Shown piece after piece: positions 47,286 through 56,290 of a stretch of DNA of 64,000 bases. This DNA comes from Phaeovulum vinaykumarii. GTDB lineage: Bacteria > Pseudomonadota > Alphaproteobacteria > Rhodobacterales > Rhodobacteraceae. A program made the translations under genes and the position numbers. Location: assembly GCF_900156695.1 (NCBI RefSeq), contig NZ_FTOM01000006.1:1-64000 (forward strand), written 5' to 3'. Position 1 is the first letter of the stretch; every line of letters starts with the position of its first letter. The notes under the pieces were generated by a model, which was not told the origin of the DNA, did no database searches, and was given only the letters and a program-made list of their open reading frames with translations.

Positions 47286-48199
47286 ATGACCACCCTCTGG
47301 CCCGGCATCTGGCCGGTTGCCCCCACGCCGTTTCACGACGACGGCACGCTGGACCTGCCCGGCATGCGGCGCGTGCTGGGTTGCGTGATCGATCAGGGCG
47401 TGGACGGGATCTGCATCCTGGCCAATTTCTCCGAACAATTCCTGATCTCGGACGCCGAACGCGCCACGCTCACGCGGCTGTGCCTTGAACATGTCGCAGG
47501 CCGGGTGCCGGTGATCGTGACCATCAGCCATTTCGCCCCCCCCATCGTCGTGCCCCGCGCCCGCGAGGCCCGCGATCTGGGCGCGGCCATCGTGATGATG
47601 ATGCCGCCCTATCACGGCGCGCTGCTCAAGGGGTCGGCCGAGCAGACCTTTGCGCAATTCCGTGCCGTCGGCGAGGTCGGCATCCCGATCATGGTGCAGG
47701 ATGCGCCGCTGTCGGGGGTGGATCTGCCGGTGCCGCTTCTGGTGCGCATGGCCCGCGAGATCGAGATGCTCAAGCTCTTCAAGATCGAATGCGCGGGCGC
47801 TGCGGCCAAGCTGCGCGCGCAGATCGCCGAGGGCGGCGCCGCGATCGAGGGCCCCTTCGACGGCGAGGAAGCCATCACCCTTCTGGCCGATCTCGACGCC
47901 GGGGCGACGGCACGATGACCTCGGCCATGATCCCCGACCAGATCCGCCCGGTGCTGGGCCATTGGGCCGCGGGCGACCGTGCCGCCGCCACCGCCGCCTA
48001 TGCCCGTATCCTGCCCGCCGTGAACCACGAGAACCGCCAATGCGGCTTTCGCGCCGCCAAGGCGGCGATGGTCGAAGGCGGGGTGATCGCCTCGGACTTC
48101 TGCCGCCACCCGATCGCGCCCCTGCCCGAAGCCACGCGCGGGATGCTGATCGACCTTCTGAAACCTCTGGATCCTGTGGTGTTGAAATGGGGCCGTTGA
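47286..48199 (+). pseudogene. DapA-family aldolase/dehydratase, frameshifted
   Basis: Dihydrodipicolinate synthase family. The first part (WPGIWPVAPTPFHDDGTLDL, MMMPPYHGALLK with the Tyr, LFKIECAGAAAKL with the Schiff-base Lys) ends prematurely at 47918. The rest continues in another frame as MTSAMIPDQIRPVLGHWAAG to the stop at 48199. One G is missing in GACGGCACG at about 47909; the family reads GATGTMTSAMIP. Relatives act on 2-keto-3-deoxy sugar acids. The start at 47286 is after an AGGAGGG site; the upstream start at 47238 lies inside operator 7. Confidence 0.82.
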
Positions 48200-49554
48200 T
48201 CGACGACTTGCGCGCCTTTCTGGGCGCGCGCCTTCTGACCTCCGAGGCCGCGCGTGCCCAGCATGCCGAGAACGAGGCCTGGTATCCGCCCGCGCTGCCC
48301 GATGCGGTGGCCCGCCCCGCCACGACCGAGGAGGTGGCGCAGATCCTGCGGGCCTGCCGCGCGCACAAGGTGCCGGTGGTCGCGCAAGGGGCGCGCACCT
48401 CGCTCGAGGGGCACCATCTGGCCACGCGCGGGGGCATCGCGATTGACATGACGGGGATGGACCGCGTGCTGGCGATCCATGCCGAGGATCTGGACGTCGT
48501 GGTCCAGCCCGGCGTCACCCGCGAGGCGCTGAACCGCGACCTGCGCGCGACGGGGCTGTTCTTTCCCATCGACCCCGGCGCCAATGCCACGCTGGGCGGC
48601 ATGGCGGCCACGCGCGCCTCGGGGACGGCGGCGGTGCGCTATGGCACCATGCGCGAGGCGGTCCTCGCCCTCGAGGTGGTGCAGGCCGACGGCCAGATCA
48701 TCCGCACCGGCACGCGGGCGCGGAAATCCTCGACCGGCTATGACCTGACGCATCTCTTCGTGGGCTCCGAGGGAACGCTGGGGATCATCACCGAACTGAC
48801 GCTGCGCCTGCATGGCCAGCCCGAGGCCCAATCCGCCGCCATCTGCCGCTTTGACACGGTCGAGAACGCGGTGGACACGGTGACGACCACCATCCAGATG
48901 GGCCTGCCGATGGCCCGCATCGAACTGGTCGACGACGCGATGGTGCGCGGCTTCAACCTGTCGTCGGACGCGGGGCTGGTCGAGAGCCCGCATCTGTTCA
49001 TCGAGTTTCACGGCACCGAGGCCGGCGTGGCCGAGACCGCCGCCACCTTCGGCGAGATCGCCGCCGAACATGGCGGGCACGATTTCACCTGGTCCACCCT
49101 GCCCGAGGAACGCGCCCGGCTGTGGTCGATGCGCCACGGCGCCCATTACGCCATGCGGGCGCTGCGGCCCGGCGCGCGGTCGATCTCGACCGATGTCTGC
49201 GTGCCGATCTCGGCCCTGGCCGAGGCGGTGTCCACGGCGCGGCATGAAGGCGACAAGCTGGGGCTGGTGCAGGTGATCGTGGGCCATGTCGGCGACGGCA
49301 ATTTCCACTGCGGCATCCTGGTCGACCCCGAGGATCGCGCCGAGATCGACCGCGCCCATGCCTTTGCCAAGACTTTGTCGGATCTGGCGCTGCGGCTGGG
49401 CGGCACGATCTCGGGCGAGCATGGCATCGGGCTTGGCAAGCGCTCCAAGATGCGCGCCGAACACGGCCCCGCGATCGAGACCATGCGCGCCATCAAGCGT
49501 GCGCTCGACCCCGAGGATATCCTCAACCCCGGCAAGCTGCTGCCCGACGACTGA
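48187..49554 (+). CDS. FAD-linked 2-hydroxyacid oxidase (GlcD/D-lactate dehydrogenase family)
   Basis: 455 residues. An FAD-binding type 4 (PCMH) domain (about 35-215) contains VVAQGARTSLEGHHL, DPGANATLGGMAATRASG and YDLTHLFVGSEGTLGIITE. The C-terminal FAD-oxidase domain has GHVGDGNFHCGIL with metal-ligand His and the end SGEHGIGLGKR. It oxidises a 2-hydroxyacid to a 2-ketoacid. Starts within the last codons of the aldolase gene (13-bp overlap). Intact. Substrate in this cluster is unknown. Confidence 0.9.
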   Translation: MGPLIDDLRAFLGARLLTSEAARAQHAENEAWYPPALPDAVARPATTEEVAQILRACRAHKVPVVAQGARTSLEGHHLATRGGIAIDMTGMDRVLAIHAEDLDVVVQPGVTREALNRDLRATGLFFPIDPGANATLGGMAATRASGTAAVRYGTMREAVLALEVVQADGQIIRTGTRARKSSTGYDLTHLFVGSEGTLGIITELTLRLHGQPEAQSAAICRFDTVENAVDTVTTTIQMGLPMARIELVDDAMVRGFNLSSDAGLVESPHLFIEFHGTEAGVAETAATFGEIAAEHGGHDFTWSTLPEERARLWSMRHGAHYAMRALRPGARSISTDVCVPISALAEAVSTARHEGDKLGLVQVIVGHVGDGNFHCGILVDPEDRAEIDRAHAFAKTLSDLALRLGGTISGEHGIGLGKRSKMRAEHGPAIETMRAIKRALDPEDILNPGKLLPDD

Positions 49555-49563
49555 ACGGGGGGC

Positions 49564-50596
49564 TCAGCTTCCCGTCCCCGCGGCCCCCTTCACCGTGCCG
49601 CCGGCGATCAGGCGAAAGCCCACATCGACAATGCGCGGGGCCTCGCGCCCTGCGCGGCGGGCCAGGATCAGCTCGGCCGCGCGGGCGCCCATCTCGTGGC
49701 GGTGGGTCTCGATCGTGCTCAGCGGCACCGGCAGCGCCTGGCCCCATTCGAGCCCGTTGAACCCCCTCCAAGCCCACCTGCCCCGGCACCGCGATCCCGC
49801 GCGCCAGGCATTCGAAATAGCCGCCGATGGCCATGTCGTCGTTGGGATACCAGATCACCTCGGGGGCGGCGCCCAGCACCTCGGCGGTGGCGTGGCGCCC
49901 CGCCGCGACCGAGGACGGGCCGGGACTGCGCGTCTCGGCCACGATCTCGATCCCGGCTTCCTGCATCGCCGCGCGGAACCCCGCGACACGGCGCGCCGCC
50001 CGGCCATCGGCCTGCACGCCATGCTCCACCACAGCCACCCGGCGCACCCCGCGCCCGGCCAGGAAATAGCCCATCGCCTTGCCCGCGCCGGGCTGCGACA
50101 GACCCACCGCCATGTCCACGGGATCTTCGGGCAGGTCCATGATCTCGACCACCGGCACGCCCGCCTTGCGCAGCATCTGCCGCGTGGGTTCCCCCATCTC
50201 GGTCGGCGCCACGATCAGCCCGGCCGGCTGCCAGCCCAGAAGCGAGGCGATCAGCGCCGCCTCGCGCGCGGGGTCGTAATGCGACACGCCCAGGATCGGA
50301 TGATAACCCGCCCCCTCGAGCCGGTCCTCGATGCCGCGCAGCACCTCCGAGAAGACCGCGTTCGACAGCGACGGCAGCACCACCGCCACCTGCCGGGTGC
50401 GCGCATCCTGCCCCGCCAGCGCCCCGGCCAGCGAGTTGCGCAGATAGCCCAGCCGGTCAGCCGCCGCGCGCACGCGCTCCACCGTGCCCGGCGCCACGCC
50501 CGGCACCCCGCGCATGACGCGGCTTGCGGTGATCTCGCTGACGCCGGCAGCCCGCGCGACCTCGGCCAGCCGTGGACGGCGCCCCTCTTCGGTCAT
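49564..50596 (-). pseudogene. LacI-family transcriptional regulator, frameshifted
   Basis: The N-terminal helix-turn-helix RLAEVARAAGVSEITASRVM with hinge PGVAPGTVERVRAAADRLGY is intact, as is most of the periplasmic-binding-like domain up to IAVPGQVGLEG. One extra base in a run of five C (49762-49766) then shifts the frame. Removing one restores GFNGLEWGQALPVPLSTIE and a normal end at 49564. As written the reading continues in the wrong frame for about 100 residues. A 22-bp palindrome just upstream is its probable operator, shared with ltnD. Confidence 0.82.
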
Positions 50597-50615
50597 CCTG
50601 CCCCCTGCTCGGCTT

Positions 50616-50637
50616 CATATGGTTGCGCAACCATATG
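50616..50637. promoter_or_regulatory. LacI-type operator between lacI and ltnD
   Basis: A perfect 22-bp palindrome centred on TGGTTGCGCAACCA (flanked by CATA/TATG), 20 bp before the lacI start and 91 bp before ltnD. The central CG step fits LacI-family operators. Confidence 0.85.
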
Positions 50638-50727
50638 GCCAGACTTTGCCCTTCTGACAGGGAAAAGCAGAATTAACAGCGCTGTCATTCCCTGCGACCA
50701 CTTGGCCCAAGCCACGAGAGGAATGAC

Positions 50728-51624
50728 ATGGCGGTCGTGACAGTGATCGGGTTGGGCTCGATGGGCCATGGAATGGCGCAGAGCCTCCTGCGCGCGGGCC
50801 ACGAGGTGCATGGCTTCGACATCGACGCCGCGCGCATGGCGGCCTTCCGTGCCGAGGGCGGGGCCAGCGCCGATCTGGAGACAGCGGCCGAACGCTCGGC
50901 GGTGGTGGTCTCGGTGGTGCTGAACGCCGCGCAGACCGAGGCGGTGCTGTTCGGCCCCCAGGGCGCGGCCGCGCATATGCCCGCGGGCAGCGTGATCCTG
51001 TCCTGCGCCACGATCCCGCCGGCGGTGGCGCGCGACATGGCCGGATGCGCCGCGGCGCTGGGGCTGCATTACCTCGATGCGCCGATCTCGGGCGGGGCAG
51101 CCAAGGCCGCGCAGGGCGAATTGTCGATCATGGCGTCGGGCAGCGCCGAGGCCTTTGCCGCCGCGCGCCCGGCGCTCGATGCCATGGCCGCGGTCGTTCA
51201 TGATCTGGGCACCGAGGTCGGGGCCGGCTCGGCGATGAAGGCGGTCAACCAGCTTCTGGCGGGCGTCCATATCGCCGCCATGGGCGAGGCGCTGACGCTG
51301 GCCGCCAGCCAGGGGCTGGATCTGGGCCGCGTGGTCGAGGGGATCTCGGCCTCGGCCGGCAGCAGCTGGATGTTCGAGAACCGCGCCCCCCATGTCGTCG
51401 GCGCCGATTACAAGCCGCGCTCGACCGTGGCGATCTGGCCCAAGGATCTGGGCATCATCTCCGACATCGCCGGGGCGGCGGGCTGCCCCGTGCCGATGAC
51501 CGCGAGCGCGCTGGCCCAGTTCCGCGCCGCCGCCGCCGCGGGCCTGGCCGGAGAGGACGACGCCGCGGTGACCAAGGTCTATGCCCGCGCCGCCCATGTC
51601 ACCCTGCCGGGAGAGGCGCCATGA
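50728..51624 (+). CDS. ltnD: L-threonate dehydrogenase
   Basis: 298 residues, beta-hydroxyacid dehydrogenase family. Motifs: TVIGLGSMGHGMAQSLLRAG, DAPISGGAAKAAQG, catalytic MKAVNQLLAGVHIAAMGEAL and KDLGIISDIAGA. The gene is followed by otnK, otnC and otnI, the conserved order for conversion of L-threonate to dihydroxyacetone phosphate (LtnD oxidises L-threonate to 2-oxo-tetronate). GAGGAA lies before the ATG. Overlaps otnK by 4 bp. Intact. Confidence 0.9.
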   Translation: MAVVTVIGLGSMGHGMAQSLLRAGHEVHGFDIDAARMAAFRAEGGASADLETAAERSAVVVSVVLNAAQTEAVLFGPQGAAAHMPAGSVILSCATIPPAVARDMAGCAAALGLHYLDAPISGGAAKAAQGELSIMASGSAEAFAAARPALDAMAAVVHDLGTEVGAGSAMKAVNQLLAGVHIAAMGEALTLAASQGLDLGRVVEGISASAGSSWMFENRAPHVVGADYKPRSTVAIWPKDLGIISDIAGAAGCPVPMTASALAQFRAAAAAGLAGEDDAAVTKVYARAAHVTLPGEAP

Positions 51625-52563
51625 AGCTGGGCTGCATCGGGGATGATTTCACCGGCTCGTCCGATCTGGGCAACACGCTGACCCGCGCGGGCATGGCCTG
51701 CGTGCAATATGTGGGCGTGCCCGACACCCCCGCCGCCCCCGAGGTCGAGGCCGGGATCGTCGCGCTCAAGTCGCGCTCGATCGCGCCCGAGGCCGCGGTC
51801 GAGATGTCGCTCCGCGCGCTCGACTGGCTTCTGGCGCAGGGCTGCACGCAGATCCTGTTCAAATATTGCTCGACCTCCGATTCGACCCCGCAGGGCAATA
51901 TCGGCCCGGTGGCGCGCGCTGGCCGAACGGCTGGGCGAAAGGACGGTGATCTATTGCCCCGCCTTCCCGGCCACGGGGCGGTCGATCTACATGGGCCACC
52001 TGTTCGTGGGCGACCGGCTGCTATCGGAAAGCGGGATGCAGGCGCATCCGCTGACGCCAATGACCGACCCCGACCTGCGCCGCTGGCTGGCGCCGCAGCT
52101 GGGCCTGCCGGTGGGCCATCTGCCCGCGTCCATCCTGCGGCAGGGCGCACCGGCGATCCGCGCGCATCTGGCCGCCGAGACCGCGGCCGGGCGCGGCCAT
52201 CTGATCGCCGATGCGCTGAGCGATGACGATCTGCGCGTGCTGGGTCAGGCGCTGGCCGATCGCAAGCTGATCACCGGCGGCTCGGGCATCGCGCTGGGAT
52301 TGCCGGCGAATTCCGGCCTTGCCCCGACGGCGCGCGCGCTCGTGGCGGGCGGGGTCACGCGCCTGATCACCGCGGGCGGCGAAACCTCGGGCGCCGTGGT
52401 CGAGGCGCTCGCGCCGCAAAGCCTGGCCATCGGCCCCGAGATCGACCCCGGCGTGCCGGTCATGCGCGCGGGCCCCGACCTGGTGCTGGCGCTCAAGTCC
52501 GGCAATTTCGGCGCGCCCGATTTCTTCGCCAAGGCCGCCGCCCTGATGGAGCGCGGCCAATGA
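51621..52563 (+). pseudogene. otnK: 3-oxo-tetronate kinase, frameshifted and internally deleted
   Basis: The N-terminus MKLGCIGDDFTGSSDLGNTL is a typical four-carbon acid sugar kinase start. The frame breaks at about 51910 (GNIGPVA|RALAERL), where one base is missing. It resumes with CPAFPATGRSIYMGHLFVGD. At about 52330 the chain jumps from GLPANSGLAP to ARALVAGGVTRLITAGGETS, so about 100 residues are lost from the middle. The remainder is about 313 codons against about 420 in the family. Non-functional. Confidence 0.85.
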
Positions 52564-53097
52564 CCGACAGCGCCCGGCACGCCGAGACCGCCTTGCGCGA
52601 GGAAATCTGCCGCCAGGGCGCGTTGCTCTTCACGCGCGGGCTGACCGGCGGGGCCACCGGCAACATCTCGGCGCGCACCGAGGACGGCGGCCTTCTGGTC
52701 ACGCCCACGGGCGCAAGCCTGGGGCGGCTGGACCCTGCCCGGCTGACCCGGTTCGACGCGCAGGGGCGGCATGTCTCGGGCGATCCGCCCATTGCCGCCG
52801 CTGACCGCCTACTCCATCATGCGGCTGGGCAAGGTGCAGCTTTTGCCCTTCTTCGTGCCGGGCGATCCGGCGATGGGGGATGCGGTGCGCGGGCTGGCCG
52901 GGCGGCGCTCGGCGGTGGTTCTGGCCAATCACGGGCCCGTCGTGGCCGCGCGCGATCTCGAGGCGGCGGTCTTCGCCATCGAGGAACTGGAAGAGACCGC
53001 GCGGCTGGCGCTTTTGCTGCGCGGCGCCGATCCGCGGATGCTGTCGCCCGAGCAGATCCGCGCCGTGGTGACCAAATTCGACGTGGAGTGGGATTGA
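52560..53097 (+). pseudogene. otnC: 3-oxo-tetronate 4-phosphate decarboxylase (class II aldolase), deleted
   Basis: The first part has EEICRQGALLFTRGLTGGAT and TGNISART up to VSGDPPI. At about 52791-52797 the sequence jumps, in another frame, to LPPLTAYSIMRLGKVQLLPF and then HGPVVAARDLEAAVFAIEEL to VEWD at the stop. About 35 residues are missing, including the HLHS-type zinc-ligand histidines that are essential in class II aldolases. Overlaps otnK by 4 bp and shares its stop with the otnI start. Confidence 0.85.
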
Positions 53098-53882
53098 TGC
53101 TGTTTTCCGCCAACCTGGGCTTCCTGTTCCGCGACCGCCCCCTGCCCGAGGCGGTGTCGGCCGCGCGCCGGCACGGGTTCGACGCGGTCGAATGCCACTG
53201 GCCCTATGACACCCCGGCCGAGGAGCTGCGCACCGCGCTGATCGACGCCGATTTCCGCATGCAGGGCCTGAACACCCGGCCCGGCGATGTGGCCGCGGGC
53301 GAATTCGGGCTGGCCGCCCTGCCCGGCGCGGTGGACCGCGCGCGCGCCGCCATCGACGAGGCCATCGCCTATGCCGCCGCCATCGGCGCCGGGAACGTGC
53401 ATGTCATGGCCGGGCGCTCGGACGGCGGGATCGCGGCCGAGGACACGTTCCGCGCGAACCTTGACCACGCCTGCCGGGCTGCGGCGGAACGGGGCCTGAG
53501 CATCCTGATCGAGCCGATCAACCTGCGCGACGTCGCGGGCTATCACCTGTCGCGGGCCGAACATGCCGCCGAGATCATCACCGCGCTGGGGCATGCCAAC
53601 CTGAAGATGATGTTCGACTGCTATCACCTCCAGATCATGCAGGGCGACCTGACGCGGCTGTTCGAGAAACACGCCGCGATGGTGGGCCATGTGCAGATCG
53701 CCGCCGTGCCCGACCGGGGCGAGCCCGACGCGGGCGAGCTGAACTATCCCGACCTTCTGGCCGCGATCCTGCGCGCGGGCTTCACCGCGCCGGTGGGCGC
53801 CGAATACAAGCCCCGCAGCGGCGACACCGAGGCCGGCCTGGGCTGGCTGCCCGCCTTCCGCAAGATCGGAGACCTTGCATGA
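53097..53882 (+). CDS. otnI: 2-oxo-tetronate isomerase (hydroxypyruvate isomerase family)
   Basis: 261 residues, TIM-barrel xylose-isomerase-like family. Metal and catalytic positions are visible: Glu in ILIEPINLRD, D/H in MMFDCYHLQIMQGD, QIAAVPDRGEPDAGELNY and the final Glu in PVGAEYKPRSGD. OtnI interconverts 2-oxo- and 3-oxo-tetronate. Its ATG overlaps the otnC TGA. Intact although its two upstream partners are broken. Confidence 0.9.
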   Translation: MLFSANLGFLFRDRPLPEAVSAARRHGFDAVECHWPYDTPAEELRTALIDADFRMQGLNTRPGDVAAGEFGLAALPGAVDRARAAIDEAIAYAAAIGAGNVHVMAGRSDGGIAAEDTFRANLDHACRAAAERGLSILIEPINLRDVAGYHLSRAEHAAEIITALGHANLKMMFDCYHLQIMQGDLTRLFEKHAAMVGHVQIAAVPDRGEPDAGELNYPDLLAAILRAGFTAPVGAEYKPRSGDTEAGLGWLPAFRKIGDLA

Positions 53883-54679
53883 CCCCCCTCAAGACCCGCG
53901 TTCTGGCCGGCGAGATGGTGCCCGCCGCCTGGTGTGATTTCGGCTCGGCCGATGTGGCCGAAGCCATGGTGCACAACGGCTGGCCGGTGCAGGTGATCGA
54001 CGGCGAGCACGGCATCGGTGATCTGGAACGCTGGGTCGGCATTGCCCGCGCGATCGAGGCCGCGGGCGGCACCCCAATCCTGCGCGTCCCCGAAGGGGCG
54101 CCGGCGCTGCTCAAGCGCGTGCTCGACCGCGGGTTCCGCTCGATCATCGTGCCGATGGTCAACACCGCCGAACAGGCGCGCCAGATCGTCGAGGCCTGTC
54201 TCTATCCCGGCCAGGGCGGCGCGCGCGGCTTCGGCGCGCCGCTGGCCCGCGCGGCCGGTTTCGGCGCCAGGACCGATTATGTCACCGAGGCCGGGGACGA
54301 GCTTCTGCTGATCCTGCAATGCGAGACGGTCGAGGCGGTCGAGAACCTGGCCCAGATCTGCGCCGTTCCGGGGGTGGGGATGATCTTCATCGGGCCCAAT
54401 GACCTGTCGGGCTCGATGGGGATGCTGGGCCAACTGGCCGCGCCCGAATTCCACGCGATGCTGGCGCGGATCGAGGCCACCTGCGCCGCCGCGGGCATGC
54501 CGCTGGGCACGATCACCGGGCCGGGCCGGGGCTATTCGGTGTTGCGCGACAAGGGCTATCGGCTGGCCGTGGCCGAGGCCGACGTGGTGCTTCTGGCGCG
54601 GGCCGCTGCTGCCGCGGCGCAGGCGCGCGACGCCGAACTGGCCGGCGAGGGCGTGGCCCCCACCAGCTTCGGCTACTGA
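53879..54679 (+). CDS. HpcH/HpaI-family class II aldolase
   Basis: 266 residues. The metal/base motif VQVIDGEHGIGDLE, arginine strand LRVPEGAPALL, GFRSIIVPMVNTAEQA, GGARGFG and the IFIGPNDLSGSMG block are typical of 2-keto-3-deoxy sugar acid and hydroxy-oxoheptanedioate aldolases (pyruvate-dependent, divalent metal). Overlaps otnI by 4 bp and ends the operon before a strong terminator. Intact. Probably cleaves a 2-keto-3-deoxy acid. Confidence 0.9.
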   Translation: MTPLKTRVLAGEMVPAAWCDFGSADVAEAMVHNGWPVQVIDGEHGIGDLERWVGIARAIEAAGGTPILRVPEGAPALLKRVLDRGFRSIIVPMVNTAEQARQIVEACLYPGQGGARGFGAPLARAAGFGARTDYVTEAGDELLLILQCETVEAVENLAQICAVPGVGMIFIGPNDLSGSMGMLGQLAAPEFHAMLARIEATCAAAGMPLGTITGPGRGYSVLRDKGYRLAVAEADVVLLARAAAAAAQARDAELAGEGVAPTSFGY

Positions 54680-54695
54680 GACGCCGCTGTCCTGC

Positions 54696-54722
54696 ACCCT
54701 CCGGGCCAATGGCCCGGAGGGT
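54696..54722. terminator. bidirectional terminator between convergent operons
   Basis: A perfect 12-bp stem (ACCCTCCGGGCC / GGCCCGGAGGGT) with a 3-nt loop between the aldolase and the aldehyde dehydrogenase genes. Confidence 0.85.
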
Positions 54723-54740
54723 TCCGTTTCTTCCCGCAGC

Positions 54741-56251
54741 TCAGCGCAGGTCTTCGGGCAGGATCTCGTCGGGGATGTTCTGATAGCAGACCGGCCGCAG
54801 GAAGCGCCGGATCGCCATCGTGCCGACCGAGGTCGCCCCGAAATTGATCGAGGCCGGATAGGGCCCGCCATGCACCATCGCCTCGCAGACCTCGACCCCG
54901 GTCGGAAAGCCGTTGGCCAGCACCTGCCCCGCCTTGCGCTCGAGGATCGGCATCAGCCGGCGCGCCAGATCGGCATCGCCCGCATCCATGTGCAGCGTGG
55001 CCGTCAGCTGGCCCTCGAAGCTGCGGGCGATCTCGATCATCTCGGCCTCGGTCTCGGCGGTGACGATCAGACCCAGCGGGCCGAAGACCTCCTCGCCCAG
55101 GGCGTGATTGCCCAGCCAGTCCCGGCCCGAGACGACAAAGAGGAACGGCGTCGCCTCGCGCTGGTTGCACATCGAGGTCAGCACTTCGCGCACGCCCGGC
55201 ACATTGGCCACGCGGTCGCGCCCGGCGCGATAGGCCTGGGCGATGCCCTCGGTCAGCATGACCTGCGCGCCGGTTCCGGCCAGCGCGTCGCGCGCGGCCT
55301 CGGCCACGATCCCGGCCTGATCGGCGCGCACGACGGCGATGCCAGGATTGGTGCAGAACTGCCCCGCCCCCATCGTCAGCGAGCCCGCCCAGCCGCGCCC
55401 GATCGCGGCGCCGCGCGCGGCCACCGCCTCGGGCAGCAGGAACATCGGGTTGACCAAGCCCAACTCGCCGAAGAAGGGGATGGGTTCGGGCCGCGCGGCG
55501 CACAGATCGAAGAGCGCCCGCCCCCGGCCAGCGATCCGGTGAAGCCCACCGCCTTGATGCGCGGATGCTGGACCAGCGCCGTGCCCACATCGCGCCGCCC
55601 GCCCTGCACCAGCGAGAAGACGCCCGGATGCAGGCCGCAGGCTGTCACCGCGGCATGGATGGCCTCGGCCACGATCTCGCCGGTGCCGGGATGGGCGGAA
55701 TGGCCCTTGACCACCACCGGGCAGCCCGCCGCCAGCGCCGAGGCCGTGTCGCCCCCCGCGACCGAAAACGCCAGCGGGAAGTTCGACGCGCCAAAGACCG
55801 CCACCGGCCCGATCGGACGTTGCATCAGCCGCAGGTCGGGGCGCGGCAGCGGCGCCCGGTCGGGCAGCGCCACGTCATGCCGCCGGTCAAGATAATCGCC
55901 CGCGCGGATATGCGCCGCAAACAGCCGCAACTGCCCCGTCGTCCGGCTGCGCTCGCCCTGAAGACGCGCCTCGGGCAGGCCGGTTTCCTGGGGGCCGATC
56001 TCGGTGATCTGGGCGGCGCGGGCCTCGATCTCGTCGGCGATCCGCTCAAGGAAGGCGGCGCGGACCTCGCGCGGGGACTGGCCATAGCTCCAGAACGCGT
56101 CCTCGGCGGCTTCGCAGGCCCGATCGACCAGATCCACCGTGCCCACGCCGAAGCTGTGCACGGGGCCATGCGCGGGCTGGCTGTCGAAGCTCTGCGGGCT
56201 GGCCACCCATTCGCCCGCGATCAGATGCTTGCCATGCGGCGTGAAGGTCAT
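54741..56251 (-). pseudogene. aldehyde dehydrogenase (2,5-dioxovalerate / ketoglutarate-semialdehyde type), frameshifted
   Basis: Start HGKHLIAGEWVASPQSFDSQ and NAD-binding FGASNFPLAFSVAGGDTASA up to KAVGFTGSLAGG are in one frame. The rest, from LVNPMFLLPEAVAARG through the catalytic Cys in GAGQFCTNPG to the stop at 54741, is in another. The break is at a run of five C (55521-55525); six would restore GSLAGGRALFDL. The catalytic Glu lies near this break (FFGEL). The family oxidises 2,5-dioxovalerate to 2-ketoglutarate in non-phosphorylative pentose and sugar-acid pathways. Confidence 0.85.
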
Positions 56252-56290
56252 CTTTCTCCCTTTCCGTAAATTCGAATATTCCTGTTTTTC

